Origin: Butyricicoccus pullicaecorum
GTDB taxonomy: Bacteria > Bacillota > Clostridia > Oscillospirales > Butyricicoccaceae
Assembly: GCA_018366035.1 (NCBI GenBank)
Contig: JAGZIW010000015.1
Span: 1-45,082, forward strand
Reading direction: 5' to 3'
Length of the DNA: 45,082 nucleotides
The translations under genes and the position numbers were made by a program. The notes beneath the pieces were generated by a model, which searched no databases, was not told the DNA's origin, and saw only the letters and a list, made by a program, of their open reading frames with translations. Within the stretch, counting starts at the first letter, position 1, and each line of letters begins with the position of its first letter. This document shows positions 24,597 to 31,868 of this stretch, one piece after another.

Positions 24597-25784
24597 ATGG
24601 CGTCAAATAATAAAAAGAAATTAGAGCCTGTCGCACCTGCGGCGAATAAGCAAGAGGCACTTGCAAAGGCACTGGGACTGATTGAAAAGCAGTATGGCAA
24701 GGGCGCGGTTATGCGTCTGGGAGAAAATACTGGCATGTCGATTGACCATATTTCGACCGGTTCCATTGGTCTGGACTGTGCACTTGGCATCGGAGGACTT
24801 CCGCGCGGCAGAATCGTGGAGATTTATGGCCCTGAGTCCTCTGGTAAAACGACTGTGGCACTGCATGCAATCGCGCAGGCGCAGAAAGCAGGCGGGGAAG
24901 CGGCGTTCATTGACGCCGAGCACGCACTCGACCCAGTATATGCCCGTGCACTGGGTGTCGATATCGACAGTCTGCTGGTTTCTCAGCCGGACACCGGTGA
25001 GCAGGGACTGGAAATTGCAGAGGCACTGGTGCGCTCGGGTGCGCTGGATATTGTCGTTGTGGACTCGGTTGCTGCACTCGTTCCGCGGCAGGAAATTGAG
25101 GGCGAAATGGGGGACTCTTTTGTGGGTCTGCATGCCCGTATGATGAGTCAGGCGATGCGCAAGCTCGCAGGTTCGATTGCAAAGTCGAACTGTGTGGCGA
25201 TCTTTATCAATCAGCTGCGTGAAAAGGTGGGTGTCGTATACGGCAGCCCAGAGGTTACAACGGGCGGACGGGCACTTAAGTTCTATGCCTCGGTTCGTAT
25301 TGATGTACGCCGTATCGAGCACATTAAAAATGGCACTGAGCTGCTTGGCTCCCGCACGCGCTGCAAGGTGGTGAAAAATAAGGTGGCGCCGCCGTTCCGT
25401 GAGGCGGAATTTGATATCATGTACGGCGAGGGCATTTCCTTTGCTGGAGAACTGGTAGACCTTGGCGTAGAGTATGGATTTGTCCAAAAGTCCGGCGCAT
25501 GGTTCTCTATGGACGATGTGCGCCTTGGACAGGGCAGAGACAATGCCAAGACATATTTTAAGGAACACCCAGAGCAGGCGGAGATCCTTCATGAAAAGAT
25601 CATGCAGGCAATCACAGAGGAGAATAATAAATTGACAGCAAAAGCTGCAAAGAAGAGCAAGGACGAGGAGCTGCCAGCTGCACCAGTCAGCAAGCCAGAA
25701 CCGGAAAAGAAGGCGGCAAAGTCCAAGGCAGTGGCAATCGATGCAGATGATTTTGATGAAGATGACGACGGAATTGATGTATGA
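24597..25784 (+). CDS. recA: Recombinase RecA
   Basis: 395 residues, about 45 longer than usual. ATG 24597 follows GGAGG. Homologous recombination and SOS co-protease. Walker A GPESSGKT (78-85), Walker B-like IVVVDSVAALVP, and KMR-type KFYASVRIDVRRIE present; DNA loop 2 region FINQLREKVGVVYGSPE. The extra C-terminus (after ~345) is Lys/Ala/Glu rich (LTAKAAKKSKDEE) and ends very acidic (DADDFDEDDDGIDV); acidic tails of this kind modulate DNA binding in other RecA proteins. Confidence 0.98.
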   Translation: MASNNKKKLEPVAPAANKQEALAKALGLIEKQYGKGAVMRLGENTGMSIDHISTGSIGLDCALGIGGLPRGRIVEIYGPESSGKTTVALHAIAQAQKAGGEAAFIDAEHALDPVYARALGVDIDSLLVSQPDTGEQGLEIAEALVRSGALDIVVVDSVAALVPRQEIEGEMGDSFVGLHARMMSQAMRKLAGSIAKSNCVAIFINQLREKVGVVYGSPEVTTGGRALKFYASVRIDVRRIEHIKNGTELLGSRTRCKVVKNKVAPPFREAEFDIMYGEGISFAGELVDLGVEYGFVQKSGAWFSMDDVRLGQGRDNAKTYFKEHPEQAEILHEKIMQAITEENNKLTAKAAKKSKDEELPAAPVSKPEPEKKAAKSKAVAIDADDFDEDDDGIDV

Positions 25785-26308
25785 GGAGTCAAAATCAGCA
25801 GTCAGACCCGCTTTCGATGACGCAAGAGGAATTGGAGGCACTCTATCAAAATACCTTGGAGGCCGCGGCGAGACAGCTGTCTTACCGTGCACTTTCTGTC
25901 AGCGCTTTGCGCGACAAGCTGTTATCGCGCGGCTATCAGGAAAATGCGGTCGATTATGCGCTGGAATATTTACAGGCGCATGGATTTTTGAATGATATGC
26001 AATATGCAGAAAGCACTGTGCGCTCCTATCAGCGCCGCGGGTATGGAAAGCTGCGGATTCAGCAGGAGCTGCGCCGCCGTGGGGTAGATACCGCCCAAGC
26101 AGAAGCAGCCATGGACTGCTATGAGCCAGACTGGGAGACCATGGAAGCGCTTTTGGAAAAACGCCTGCAGGGGGATCTGTCTGACCGTAAGGAGGTCAAT
26201 AAGGCTGTTGCGGCATTGCAGCGCCGTGGTTTTGTGTGGGAGGATATCCGCACAGCACTCAACCGGTATGGTGCTTCCCTAGAAGCAGAATTTGATGAAA
26301 CCCTGTAA
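25781..26308 (+). CDS. recX: Regulatory protein RecX
   Basis: 175 residues, start overlapping the recA stop (ATGA). Three-helix repeats typical of RecX: ALSVSALRDKLLSRGYQENAVDYALEYLQAHGFLND, YAESTVRSYQRRGYGKLRIQQELRRRGV, and AVAALQRRGFVWEDIRTALNRYG. Binds and limits RecA filaments; overlap with recA ensures matched production. Confidence 0.95.
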   Translation: MRSQNQQSDPLSMTQEELEALYQNTLEAAARQLSYRALSVSALRDKLLSRGYQENAVDYALEYLQAHGFLNDMQYAESTVRSYQRRGYGKLRIQQELRRRGVDTAQAEAAMDCYEPDWETMEALLEKRLQGDLSDRKEVNKAVAALQRRGFVWEDIRTALNRYGASLEAEFDETL

Positions 26309-26328
26309 AATCACACAGGAGGCATTTT

Positions 26329-26598
26329 ATGTTATCAAAAGTGAATCGTGGATTGTGTATTTTTAGTGTGGTGCTTGCGGTAATCGAAATTGTGGCAGTG
26401 TGCATGAACCGATCACTATTTGCTTTTTCCTATATGGTCTTGGCGGGCGTTGGCGTAACCTCGGTTTTATGGTTCGTGGCACAGTGGAAGCGCGATGACC
26501 GTGCAGTTCGTACTGCAACCATTGCACTCGCGGTTTTTGTGTTTTGTTTGGTCATTTGCTGTATGCAGCTGTTCTCATCACTGCATACAATGCTATAA
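26329..26598 (+). CDS. Small membrane protein (89 residues), first of a related pair
   Basis: ATG 26329 with AGGAGG 8 nt upstream. Three membrane segments: ~10-27, ~32-50 and ~65-85. Between spans 2 and 3 there is WKRDDRAVRTATIALAVFVF, which lines up with SRDDKHSAKVALAALAIYAL of the next gene. No known domain recognised. Twenty bases after recX and 29 before its paralogue, so likely part of the recA-recX transcript. Confidence 0.75.
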   Translation: MLSKVNRGLCIFSVVLAVIEIVAVCMNRSLFAFSYMVLAGVGVTSVLWFVAQWKRDDRAVRTATIALAVFVFCLVICCMQLFSSLHTML

Positions 26599-26627
26599 TA
26601 GAGATGAAATGTCTGGAGGAACACACC

Positions 26628-26870
26628 ATGATACATAAACTGATTTGGCCGGCAGCCATTTTGGCTTTGCTATTGCTCGTGGCTGAGATTTTGAATTTGT
26701 CTGCAATGCAGCATTTTGGCGCAATCCTGTCTATTGTCGGGATCGCGTTCTGCCTTTTGGCGCGCATGTCTGCCCGCAGTCGAGATGACAAACATTCTGC
26801 AAAGGTAGCGCTTGCGGCGCTTGCCATATATGCCCTTGTATTGGTGCGCTGGATTGTATTGCTTGTATAA
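26628..26870 (+). CDS. Small membrane protein (80 residues), second of a related pair
   Basis: ATG 26628 after GGAGG. Three membrane segments (~5-22, ~30-46, ~60-79) with the same RDD-x-basic loop before the last span as the preceding gene, so the two look like diverged tandem duplicates. No family recognised; 32 bp before rimO. Confidence 0.72.
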   Translation: MIHKLIWPAAILALLLLVAEILNLSAMQHFGAILSIVGIAFCLLARMSARSRDDKHSAKVALAALAIYALVLVRWIVLLV

Positions 26871-26902
26871 GCACAGATGATGAGAGAAAAGAGGAAGATG
26901 TT

Positions 26903-28231
26903 ATGAAAATTGGACTGATTTCGCTGGGGTGTGCAAAGAATCTGGTCGATTCGGAGCACATGCTGGCCAGACTGCGAGAGGCTGGGCATGAGATTGTTGC
27001 GGATATGGACGATGCGGAGGTTGGCATTGTCAACACCTGTGGATTTATTGAGTCTGCAAAAACAGAGGCGATCGAAACCATTTTAGAGACTGCACAGTAT
27101 AAACAGAACGGAAAAATGCAGGGGCTGGTCGTGACCGGCTGCCTTGCGCAGCGTTATCGGGAGGAGATAGAAACCGATCTGCCAGAAGTTGACGTGATTT
27201 GTGGAACTGGAAGCTATGAAAATATTGTCGACGCGGTGCAAGCTGCCTATGGACATGAAAAGCGAACGTATTTCGGTGCCATGGAGCAGGCAGACCTCAA
27301 TGGGCAGCGCAGTCTTTTGACACCGAAATACACTGCGTACTTTAAGATTGCAGAGGGGTGCTCGAACACATGTGCTTACTGTATCATTCCCAAATTGCGC
27401 GGCAAATACCGCAGCCGTGATTTTGAGACCCTCTTGCAGGAGGCACAGCTTTTATCAGATGCAGGGGTCAAGGAACTGATCGTCATTGCACAGGATACCA
27501 CAAAGTATGGCGTGGATCTCTATGGGAAACGCCGTCTGCCCGAGCTCTTACGCGAACTGTGCAAGATGAACTTTACATGGATTCGTCTGCATTACCTCTA
27601 TCCAGATCAAATAACAGATGAACTTATTGATGTGATTGCCCAGCAGGATAAAATCGTAAAATATCTGGATATTCCGCTTCAGCATGCTTCTAAGCGTATT
27701 TTGCGTGCTATGCGCCGCCCGGGTGACCGGCAAAGCCTTACAGCACTCATTCAAAAGCTGCGTGAGCGCATTCCGAATGTGGTGCTGCGCACCAGCTTGA
27801 TTGTCGGTCTGCCGGCGGAAACCGAGGAGGAATTTACCGAACTGTGTGAATTTTTGCAGGAGGTGCGCATTGAGCGCGCAGGCGTTTTTGAATTTTCGCC
27901 GGAGGAAGGTACGGCTGCCGCGGAGATGCCCGACCAGATTGCAGACGAAATTAAGGAAAAACGCCGCCTGATTGTGGAAGAACTGCAATCGGGTGTGATG
28001 GACGAATATAATCTCTCCCGCATACATGAGGAAATGCAGGTGTTGTGCGAGGGCTTTGACGAGGACGCAGGGCTGTACTACGGGCGTACCTATGCAGACT
28101 CGGTCGAGGTAGACGGTAAGGTCTGGTTTGCTTCGGAAGCGCCGTGTCAGGCAGGAGACTTTGTGCAGGTGCGCATAGATGACAGCCTTGGCGCAGATCT
28201 TTCCGGTACACGAGTAGGAGGAGCGGTATGA
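26903..28231 (+). CDS. rimO: Ribosomal protein S12 (Asp) methylthiotransferase
   Basis: 442 residues. Adds a methylthio group to an aspartate of S12 using two 4Fe-4S clusters. N-terminal UPF0004 domain with cluster Cys10, Cys46 and Cys80; radical SAM motif CSNTCAYC with Cys153, 157 and 160; C-terminal TRAM domain (from ~375, GRTYADSVEVDGKVWF). The start LISLGCAKNLVDSE is diagnostic of RimO rather than MiaB. Confidence 0.97.
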   Translation: MKIGLISLGCAKNLVDSEHMLARLREAGHEIVADMDDAEVGIVNTCGFIESAKTEAIETILETAQYKQNGKMQGLVVTGCLAQRYREEIETDLPEVDVICGTGSYENIVDAVQAAYGHEKRTYFGAMEQADLNGQRSLLTPKYTAYFKIAEGCSNTCAYCIIPKLRGKYRSRDFETLLQEAQLLSDAGVKELIVIAQDTTKYGVDLYGKRRLPELLRELCKMNFTWIRLHYLYPDQITDELIDVIAQQDKIVKYLDIPLQHASKRILRAMRRPGDRQSLTALIQKLRERIPNVVLRTSLIVGLPAETEEEFTELCEFLQEVRIERAGVFEFSPEEGTAAAEMPDQIADEIKEKRRLIVEELQSGVMDEYNLSRIHEEMQVLCEGFDEDAGLYYGRTYADSVEVDGKVWFASEAPCQAGDFVQVRIDDSLGADLSGTRVGGAV

Positions 28232-28794
28232 CAACAGCCAATAAAATTACGCTGGCACGCATTGCGCTCATTCCTTTCTTCATTTGGTTTGCGATTCAGG
28301 GGACACCGCCAGCAGATGCCATTGCGCTTGTCCTGTTCTGTGTGGCATCGGCTACCGACTTTTTAGACGGCTATGTGGCACGCAAATATAATCAGGTGAC
28401 AGATTTTGGTAAGTTTGTTGACCCGCTGGCAGATAAGCTGCTTGTGACTGCCGCACTGGTGATTTTTGTGGAGCGCGGGCTGTTTGCCGGCTGGATGGTA
28501 TTTGTGATTCTGGCACGCGAGTTTATCATTACCAGCCTGCGCAATGTTGCAGCGGCAAAGGGGCAGGTCATGGCGGCGGCATGGTCGGGAAAGGTCAAGA
28601 CCTGTGTGCAGATTGCAGTCATCATTGCCATTTTCCTGTTCAGTATCGTAACTGGCATGGGAACCCCCTTGCCGGCGGTGCTGCCGTATGCCTGTGCATG
28701 GATTGCGACCCTTGTAACCATTTATTCCGGCTATGATTATATGCACCGGAATTGGGAGCTGGTTGCACAGGGTGCAACCAAACCCAAGCTATAA
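28228..28794 (+). CDS. pgsA: CDP-diacylglycerol-glycerol-3-phosphate 3-phosphatidyltransferase
   Basis: 188 residues, overlapping rimO stop (ATGA). Membrane enzyme making phosphatidylglycerol phosphate. The CDP-alcohol phosphotransferase motif D-x2-D-G-x2-A-R-x8-G-x3-D-x3-D is fully present: ATDFLDGYVARKYNQVTDFG then KFVDPLADK. About five membrane spans. Start NKITLARIALIPFF is typical. Confidence 0.97.
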   Translation: MTTANKITLARIALIPFFIWFAIQGTPPADAIALVLFCVASATDFLDGYVARKYNQVTDFGKFVDPLADKLLVTAALVIFVERGLFAGWMVFVILAREFIITSLRNVAAAKGQVMAAAWSGKVKTCVQIAVIIAIFLFSIVTGMGTPLPAVLPYACAWIATLVTIYSGYDYMHRNWELVAQGATKPKL

Positions 28795-28803
28795 GAAAGA
28801 TGA

Positions 28804-28842
28804 AAAATACCCGAGAATCCTTTTGGATTTTCGAGTATTTTT
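28804..28842 (+). terminator. Terminator after pgsA
   Basis: Stem AAATAC-CCGAGAATCC / GGATTTTCGAG-TATTT around TTTT, ending in TTTTT. It closes the recA-to-pgsA run. Confidence 0.85.
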
Positions 28843-28934
28843 ATACATTTGTGTGCGGTAAAGACTGTGGTCGTGAATACTTGGCGTATCTGTTTTGTAC
28901 GAGTGATAAGTTGGATTTGATGGAGGTGCTGCTT

Positions 28935-29189
28935 ATGCAAACGAAAGAGACCATGAAGCGAATGGAAGAAATATTAAAAAAAGAGAACTCTTTTGTAAAG
29001 TCAGAAATAGAGGGATTGTCTGATTTATTGTGGTCTATGGCAGCCCGTACAATGTATCCCAGTGGTGATGAGTTGGTGAAATGGTTTTATTCAGAAATAC
29101 CAGCATTTGACGATCGGAGCCCTATGGATATTCTTGTGGAAGATGGAGAACAAGTACTATTTCAATATCTGAATACATTACCAAGTTGA
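28935..29189 (+). CDS. Orphan MbcA/ParS/Xre antitoxin-like small protein
   Basis: 84 residues; ATG 28935 has GGAGGTG 7 nt upstream (in-frame ATG 28920 lacks one). N-terminal half is helical and charged (MKRMEEILKKENSFVKSEIEGL). The C-terminus DELVKWFYSEIPAFDDRSPMDILVEDGEQVLFQYL follows the toxin-binding domain pattern of MbcA/ParS antitoxins (W..-x-IPAL-G-x-P-x-D-L-L..G...V...L). There is no RES-type toxin gene beside it, so either a solitary antitoxin or a different role. Assignment is by pattern only. Confidence 0.6.
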   Translation: MQTKETMKRMEEILKKENSFVKSEIEGLSDLLWSMAARTMYPSGDELVKWFYSEIPAFDDRSPMDILVEDGEQVLFQYLNTLPS

Positions 29190-29266
29190 TACTGTCAGAA
29201 AATGGATTGAATGGTGAATCTTTGTTCGATGATTTCGGAACCAAAGTTACTGTTTTTTTATTTCGC
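29189..29266 (+). pseudogene. Possible 3' remnant of an AlbA/RecG-like ATP-binding regulator gene
   Basis: No start codon; the frame from 29189 reads ILSENGLNGESLFDDFGTK then VTVFLFR. This resembles the C-terminal end of the divergent ATP-binding (AlbA_2/HATPase_c_4) domain, where ENGL...F.D.G..F.VTLYR is common. Only ~26 residues, so chance cannot be excluded. It would mark a lost gene next to the orphan antitoxin-like gene. Confidence 0.25.
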
Positions 29267-29294
29267 ATATCTGTGAGTTCCTTTCGATATGAAC

Positions 29295-29330
29295 AATGCC
29301 GGCGAGGGCAGATACCTTGCCGGTATTTTT
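29295..29330 (+). terminator. Terminator of the orphan gene
   Basis: Stem AATGCCGGCGAGG / CCTTGCCGGTATT (with G-T pairs), then TTTTT. Confidence 0.75.
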
Positions 29331-29389
29331 ATATGAATGAGGGATAAATATGCAGACAAATGAAATCGCTGGTGTTTTTGATGAAAGCA

Positions 29390-29398
29390 TGGTATAAT
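29390..29398 (+). promoter_or_regulatory. Extended -10 promoter of the ABC-F gene
   Basis: TGG-TATAAT, an extended -10 with a perfect hexamer; no good -35 at 16-18 bp. A perfect 12-bp palindrome CCGGTATACCGG (29421-29432) lies ~17 bp after the predicted start of transcription, an operator-like position. Confidence 0.55.
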
Positions 29399-29439
29399 AA
29401 TGAAATAAGCGACAATTATACCGGTATACCGGATATTTT

Positions 29440-29517
29440 ATGAGAATACCACCAGCGGCGCACCATGCAGCGTGCGTGACTTTTCACTTCATGCCGCTGT
29501 GGTATCATATCATTTGA
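29440..29517 (+). CDS. Leader ORF (25 codons) upstream of the ABC-F gene
   Basis: ATG 29440, stop TGA 29515-29517, 28 nt before the ABC-F start. The peptide begins MRIPPAAHHAACVTF and ends FMPLWYHII. The ribosome site is weak (CGGAT). The whole ORF overlaps a long stem-loop. This arrangement is like leader-peptide attenuators of ribosome-protection ABC-F genes, but it is inference; the PP and the aromatic C-terminus are only suggestive of stalling. Confidence 0.4.
   Translation: MRIPPAAHHAACVTFHFMPLWYHII
29446..29505 (+). promoter_or_regulatory. Long stem-loop in the ABC-F leader
   Basis: ATACCACCAGCGGC (29446-29459) pairs with GCCGCTGTGGTAT (29493-29505) with a single bulged C, and an inner GTGA/TCAC hairpin occurs in the loop. 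No T run follows, so it is a regulatory fold rather than a terminator. Confidence 0.6.
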
Positions 29518-29545
29518 CTTGTAATAATCTAATTTGGGAGGAACT

Positions 29546-31153
29546 ATGATTACTGTATCGAATGTCAGCTTAAATTTCAGCGGGGAACCGCTGTTTAAGG
29601 ACGTGAATGTGAAATTCACGGAGGGGAACTGCTATGGTGTCATCGGTGCGAATGGTGCGGGAAAATCTACATTCCTGAAAATTTTGTCTGGTGAGCTGGA
29701 TTCTACCACGGGCGATGTTTCGATCAAGCCAAATACACGTATGTCCGTTCTCAAGCAGGATCACTTTGCTTATGATGATTTTACTGTACTCGATACCATT
29801 ATTCAGGGTAATCCACGCCTTTATGAAATCATGAAGGAAAAGGACGAGCTTTATACCCATGATCCCTTTACGGAGGAGGACGGAAACCGTGCGGCAGACC
29901 TCGAAGCAGAGTTTGCAGAGATGGACGGCTGGAATGCAGATACAGAGGCAAGTCAGCTGCTCGAAGGTCTGGGGCTGAACTCGGCTGAGGTGCTTTATCG
30001 TCCGCTGCGTACCTTGCAGGACTCGGAAAAGGTGAAGGTATTGCTTGCGCAGGCATTGTTTGGGCATCCGGATATCTTGCTTTTGGACGAGCCAACAAAC
30101 CATTTAGATGTGGACGCGATTCACTGGCTGGAGGATTTCCTGCTCGAGTTTGAAGGTACGGTGATTGTGGTTTCTCATGACCGCCACTTCCTGAATAATG
30201 TATGTACCCACATTGTCGATATCGACTTTGGAAAGGTACAGATCTATGTCGGCAACTATGAGTTCTGGTATGAGTCCTCACAGATGGTACAGCGTATGAT
30301 ACGTGACCAGAATCGTAAAAATGAGGAGAAAATCAAGGAACTGCAAAGCTTTATTCAGCGCTTTTCTGCAAATAAGTCCAAGTCGCGTCAGGCAACCAGC
30401 CGAAAGAAGCTCATTGAAAAGCTGAGTGTTGAGGAGCTGCCTGCGTCCTCCCGCCGTTATCCTTGGGTTGGCTTTACAATGGACAGAGAAGCCGGAAAGG
30501 ATATTTTGGAGGTCAAGGGAATCTCTAAGACCGTGGACGGCTTCAAGGTGCTCAATAATGTATCGTTTATTGTGCGCAAGGGCGATAAGATTGGCTTTAT
30601 CTCGGAAAACGAGCTTGCAATGACCACGCTGTTCCAGATCCTGATGGGAGAAATGGAGCCAGATGAGGGCACATTTAAGTGGGGTATTTCTACATCACAG
30701 TCTTATTTTCCAAAGGATAATTCGGAATTCTTTAATGGACATACCGAGAACATGCTCGATTGGCTGGCACCATATTCCAAGGATACACTGGAGTCCACGC
30801 TTCGCGGCTTTTTGGGTCGCATGCTGTTTTCGGGCAACGATGTATACAAGCCAGTCAATGTTCTGTCGGGCGGTGAAAAGGTGCGTATGATGCTGTCGCG
30901 CATGATGCTGTTCGGTTCGAATGTGCTCGTCATTGACCAGCCGACCAACCATCTTGATTTGGAATCTATCACGGCAGTCAACAACGGTGTTGCAGATTTT
31001 AAGGGAAATGTGCTCTTTGCAAGTCATGACCATGAGTTCATGAACACGATTGCAAATCGTATCATTGAGCTGCGCGAAGATGGCGTGCTCGATAAGGAAT
31101 GTTCTTATGATGAATTTCTGGAATTCCGTGCACAGTATAACAAAAAGCTGTAA
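29546..31153 (+). CDS. ABC-F family ATPase (YkpA-like), second ATP site degenerate
   Basis: 535 residues; ATG 29546 after GGGAGG. Soluble twin-ATPase without membrane spans; relatives bind the ribosome. NBD1: Walker A GANGAGKS (34-41), Walker B ILLLDEPTNHLD, switch His in VSHDRHFL, but signature LQDSEK instead of LSGGE. A linker of ~85 residues is charged (MIRDQNRKNEEKIKELQ). NBD2: signature LSGGEKVRM intact, but Walker A reads ISENELAMTT (no Gly, Lys replaced by Met) and Walker B ends DQPTNHLD (Gln for the catalytic Glu). So one composite site (NBD1 Walker plus NBD2 signature) looks active and the other dead. The full start MITVSNVSLNF and the order of blocks match YkpA. Confidence 0.93.
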   Translation: MITVSNVSLNFSGEPLFKDVNVKFTEGNCYGVIGANGAGKSTFLKILSGELDSTTGDVSIKPNTRMSVLKQDHFAYDDFTVLDTIIQGNPRLYEIMKEKDELYTHDPFTEEDGNRAADLEAEFAEMDGWNADTEASQLLEGLGLNSAEVLYRPLRTLQDSEKVKVLLAQALFGHPDILLLDEPTNHLDVDAIHWLEDFLLEFEGTVIVVSHDRHFLNNVCTHIVDIDFGKVQIYVGNYEFWYESSQMVQRMIRDQNRKNEEKIKELQSFIQRFSANKSKSRQATSRKKLIEKLSVEELPASSRRYPWVGFTMDREAGKDILEVKGISKTVDGFKVLNNVSFIVRKGDKIGFISENELAMTTLFQILMGEMEPDEGTFKWGISTSQSYFPKDNSEFFNGHTENMLDWLAPYSKDTLESTLRGFLGRMLFSGNDVYKPVNVLSGGEKVRMMLSRMMLFGSNVLVIDQPTNHLDLESITAVNNGVADFKGNVLFASHDHEFMNTIANRIIELREDGVLDKECSYDEFLEFRAQYNKKL

Positions 31154-31176
31154 GCAATTCCGGTAAGGAGGAAAAA

Positions 31177-31791
31177 ATGGCAAAAGCACGCATTGAATGT
31201 CCGCACTGTCAAAACGAGTGCGAGCGTGTGCCGCTGACACGCATCAGTCCAGACCGTGATCCGTCGGTTCGGGCAAAGGTGCAGGACCTTTCGCTGTTTC
31301 GCTGGAAGTGCCCAAACTGCGGCACGACCATGCTGGTCGAGGATCCGTGTCTCTATCATGATATTTCAGGGCAGTTTATGGTTTGGCTGGCTCCGGACGG
31401 CAAAAAACCGGAAACAGGACATTTTGACCCGCTTGCAGGATATACGCTGCGGTATGTCGATGATCTCAATTCTTTTCGTGAGAAAATACAGATTTTGGAG
31501 CGCGGACTCGATGACCGTGCCGTTGAAATCATGAAGCTGATCTTATTTTTGCAGCTGAGGCATGATTTGGACGTTATTGAACTTGTATATCATGACCTTG
31601 ATGCGCGGACAGCAGATTTTCGTTTTGCGGCTGTTTTATCCGACGGTGCAGAGCAGTATGTCGCTATGTCTGGCGCAACCTATCAGCGTATCCTGCTGGA
31701 CGTGCAGGAGCGCTTATATACACCGAGGGATTTCGTCAAAATCGATATGAACTGGGCAGCAGATGCTATGGATTTGCTGCGCAGTGAGTAA
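31177..31791 (+). CDS. CpXC-domain protein
   Basis: 204 residues; AAGGAGG ribosome site, 23 bp after the ABC-F gene. The N-terminus contains two Cys pairs, CPHC (9-12) and CPNC (~46-49), the CpXC zinc-ribbon-like fold (IECPHCQNECERVPLTRIS; RWKCPNCGTTMLVEDP). The remaining ~130 residues are family-specific. Function unknown; the close spacing suggests cotranscription with the ABC-F gene. Confidence 0.85.
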   Translation: MAKARIECPHCQNECERVPLTRISPDRDPSVRAKVQDLSLFRWKCPNCGTTMLVEDPCLYHDISGQFMVWLAPDGKKPETGHFDPLAGYTLRYVDDLNSFREKIQILERGLDDRAVEIMKLILFLQLRHDLDVIELVYHDLDARTADFRFAAVLSDGAEQYVAMSGATYQRILLDVQERLYTPRDFVKIDMNWAADAMDLLRSE

Positions 31792-31822
31792 AAAAAGAGT
31801 GTCAGTTTTGGCATACAGGCAC

Positions 31823-31850
31823 AAAAAAAAGGGACGGCGTATGCCGTCCC
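31823..31850 (-). terminator. Terminator of the ArsP-like gene
   Basis: Perfect 10-bp stem GGGACGGCGT / ACGCCGTCCC-type palindrome (31831-31850) with TTTTTTTT on the minus strand, 18 bp beyond the stop codon. Confidence 0.9.
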
Positions 31851-31868
31851 AAATTCCAACGCAAAGGT

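Noticed and set aside
24621..25892. 423-codon minus-strand frame across recA and recX
   Set aside because: Antisense to two certain genes, no ribosome site, no domain pattern.
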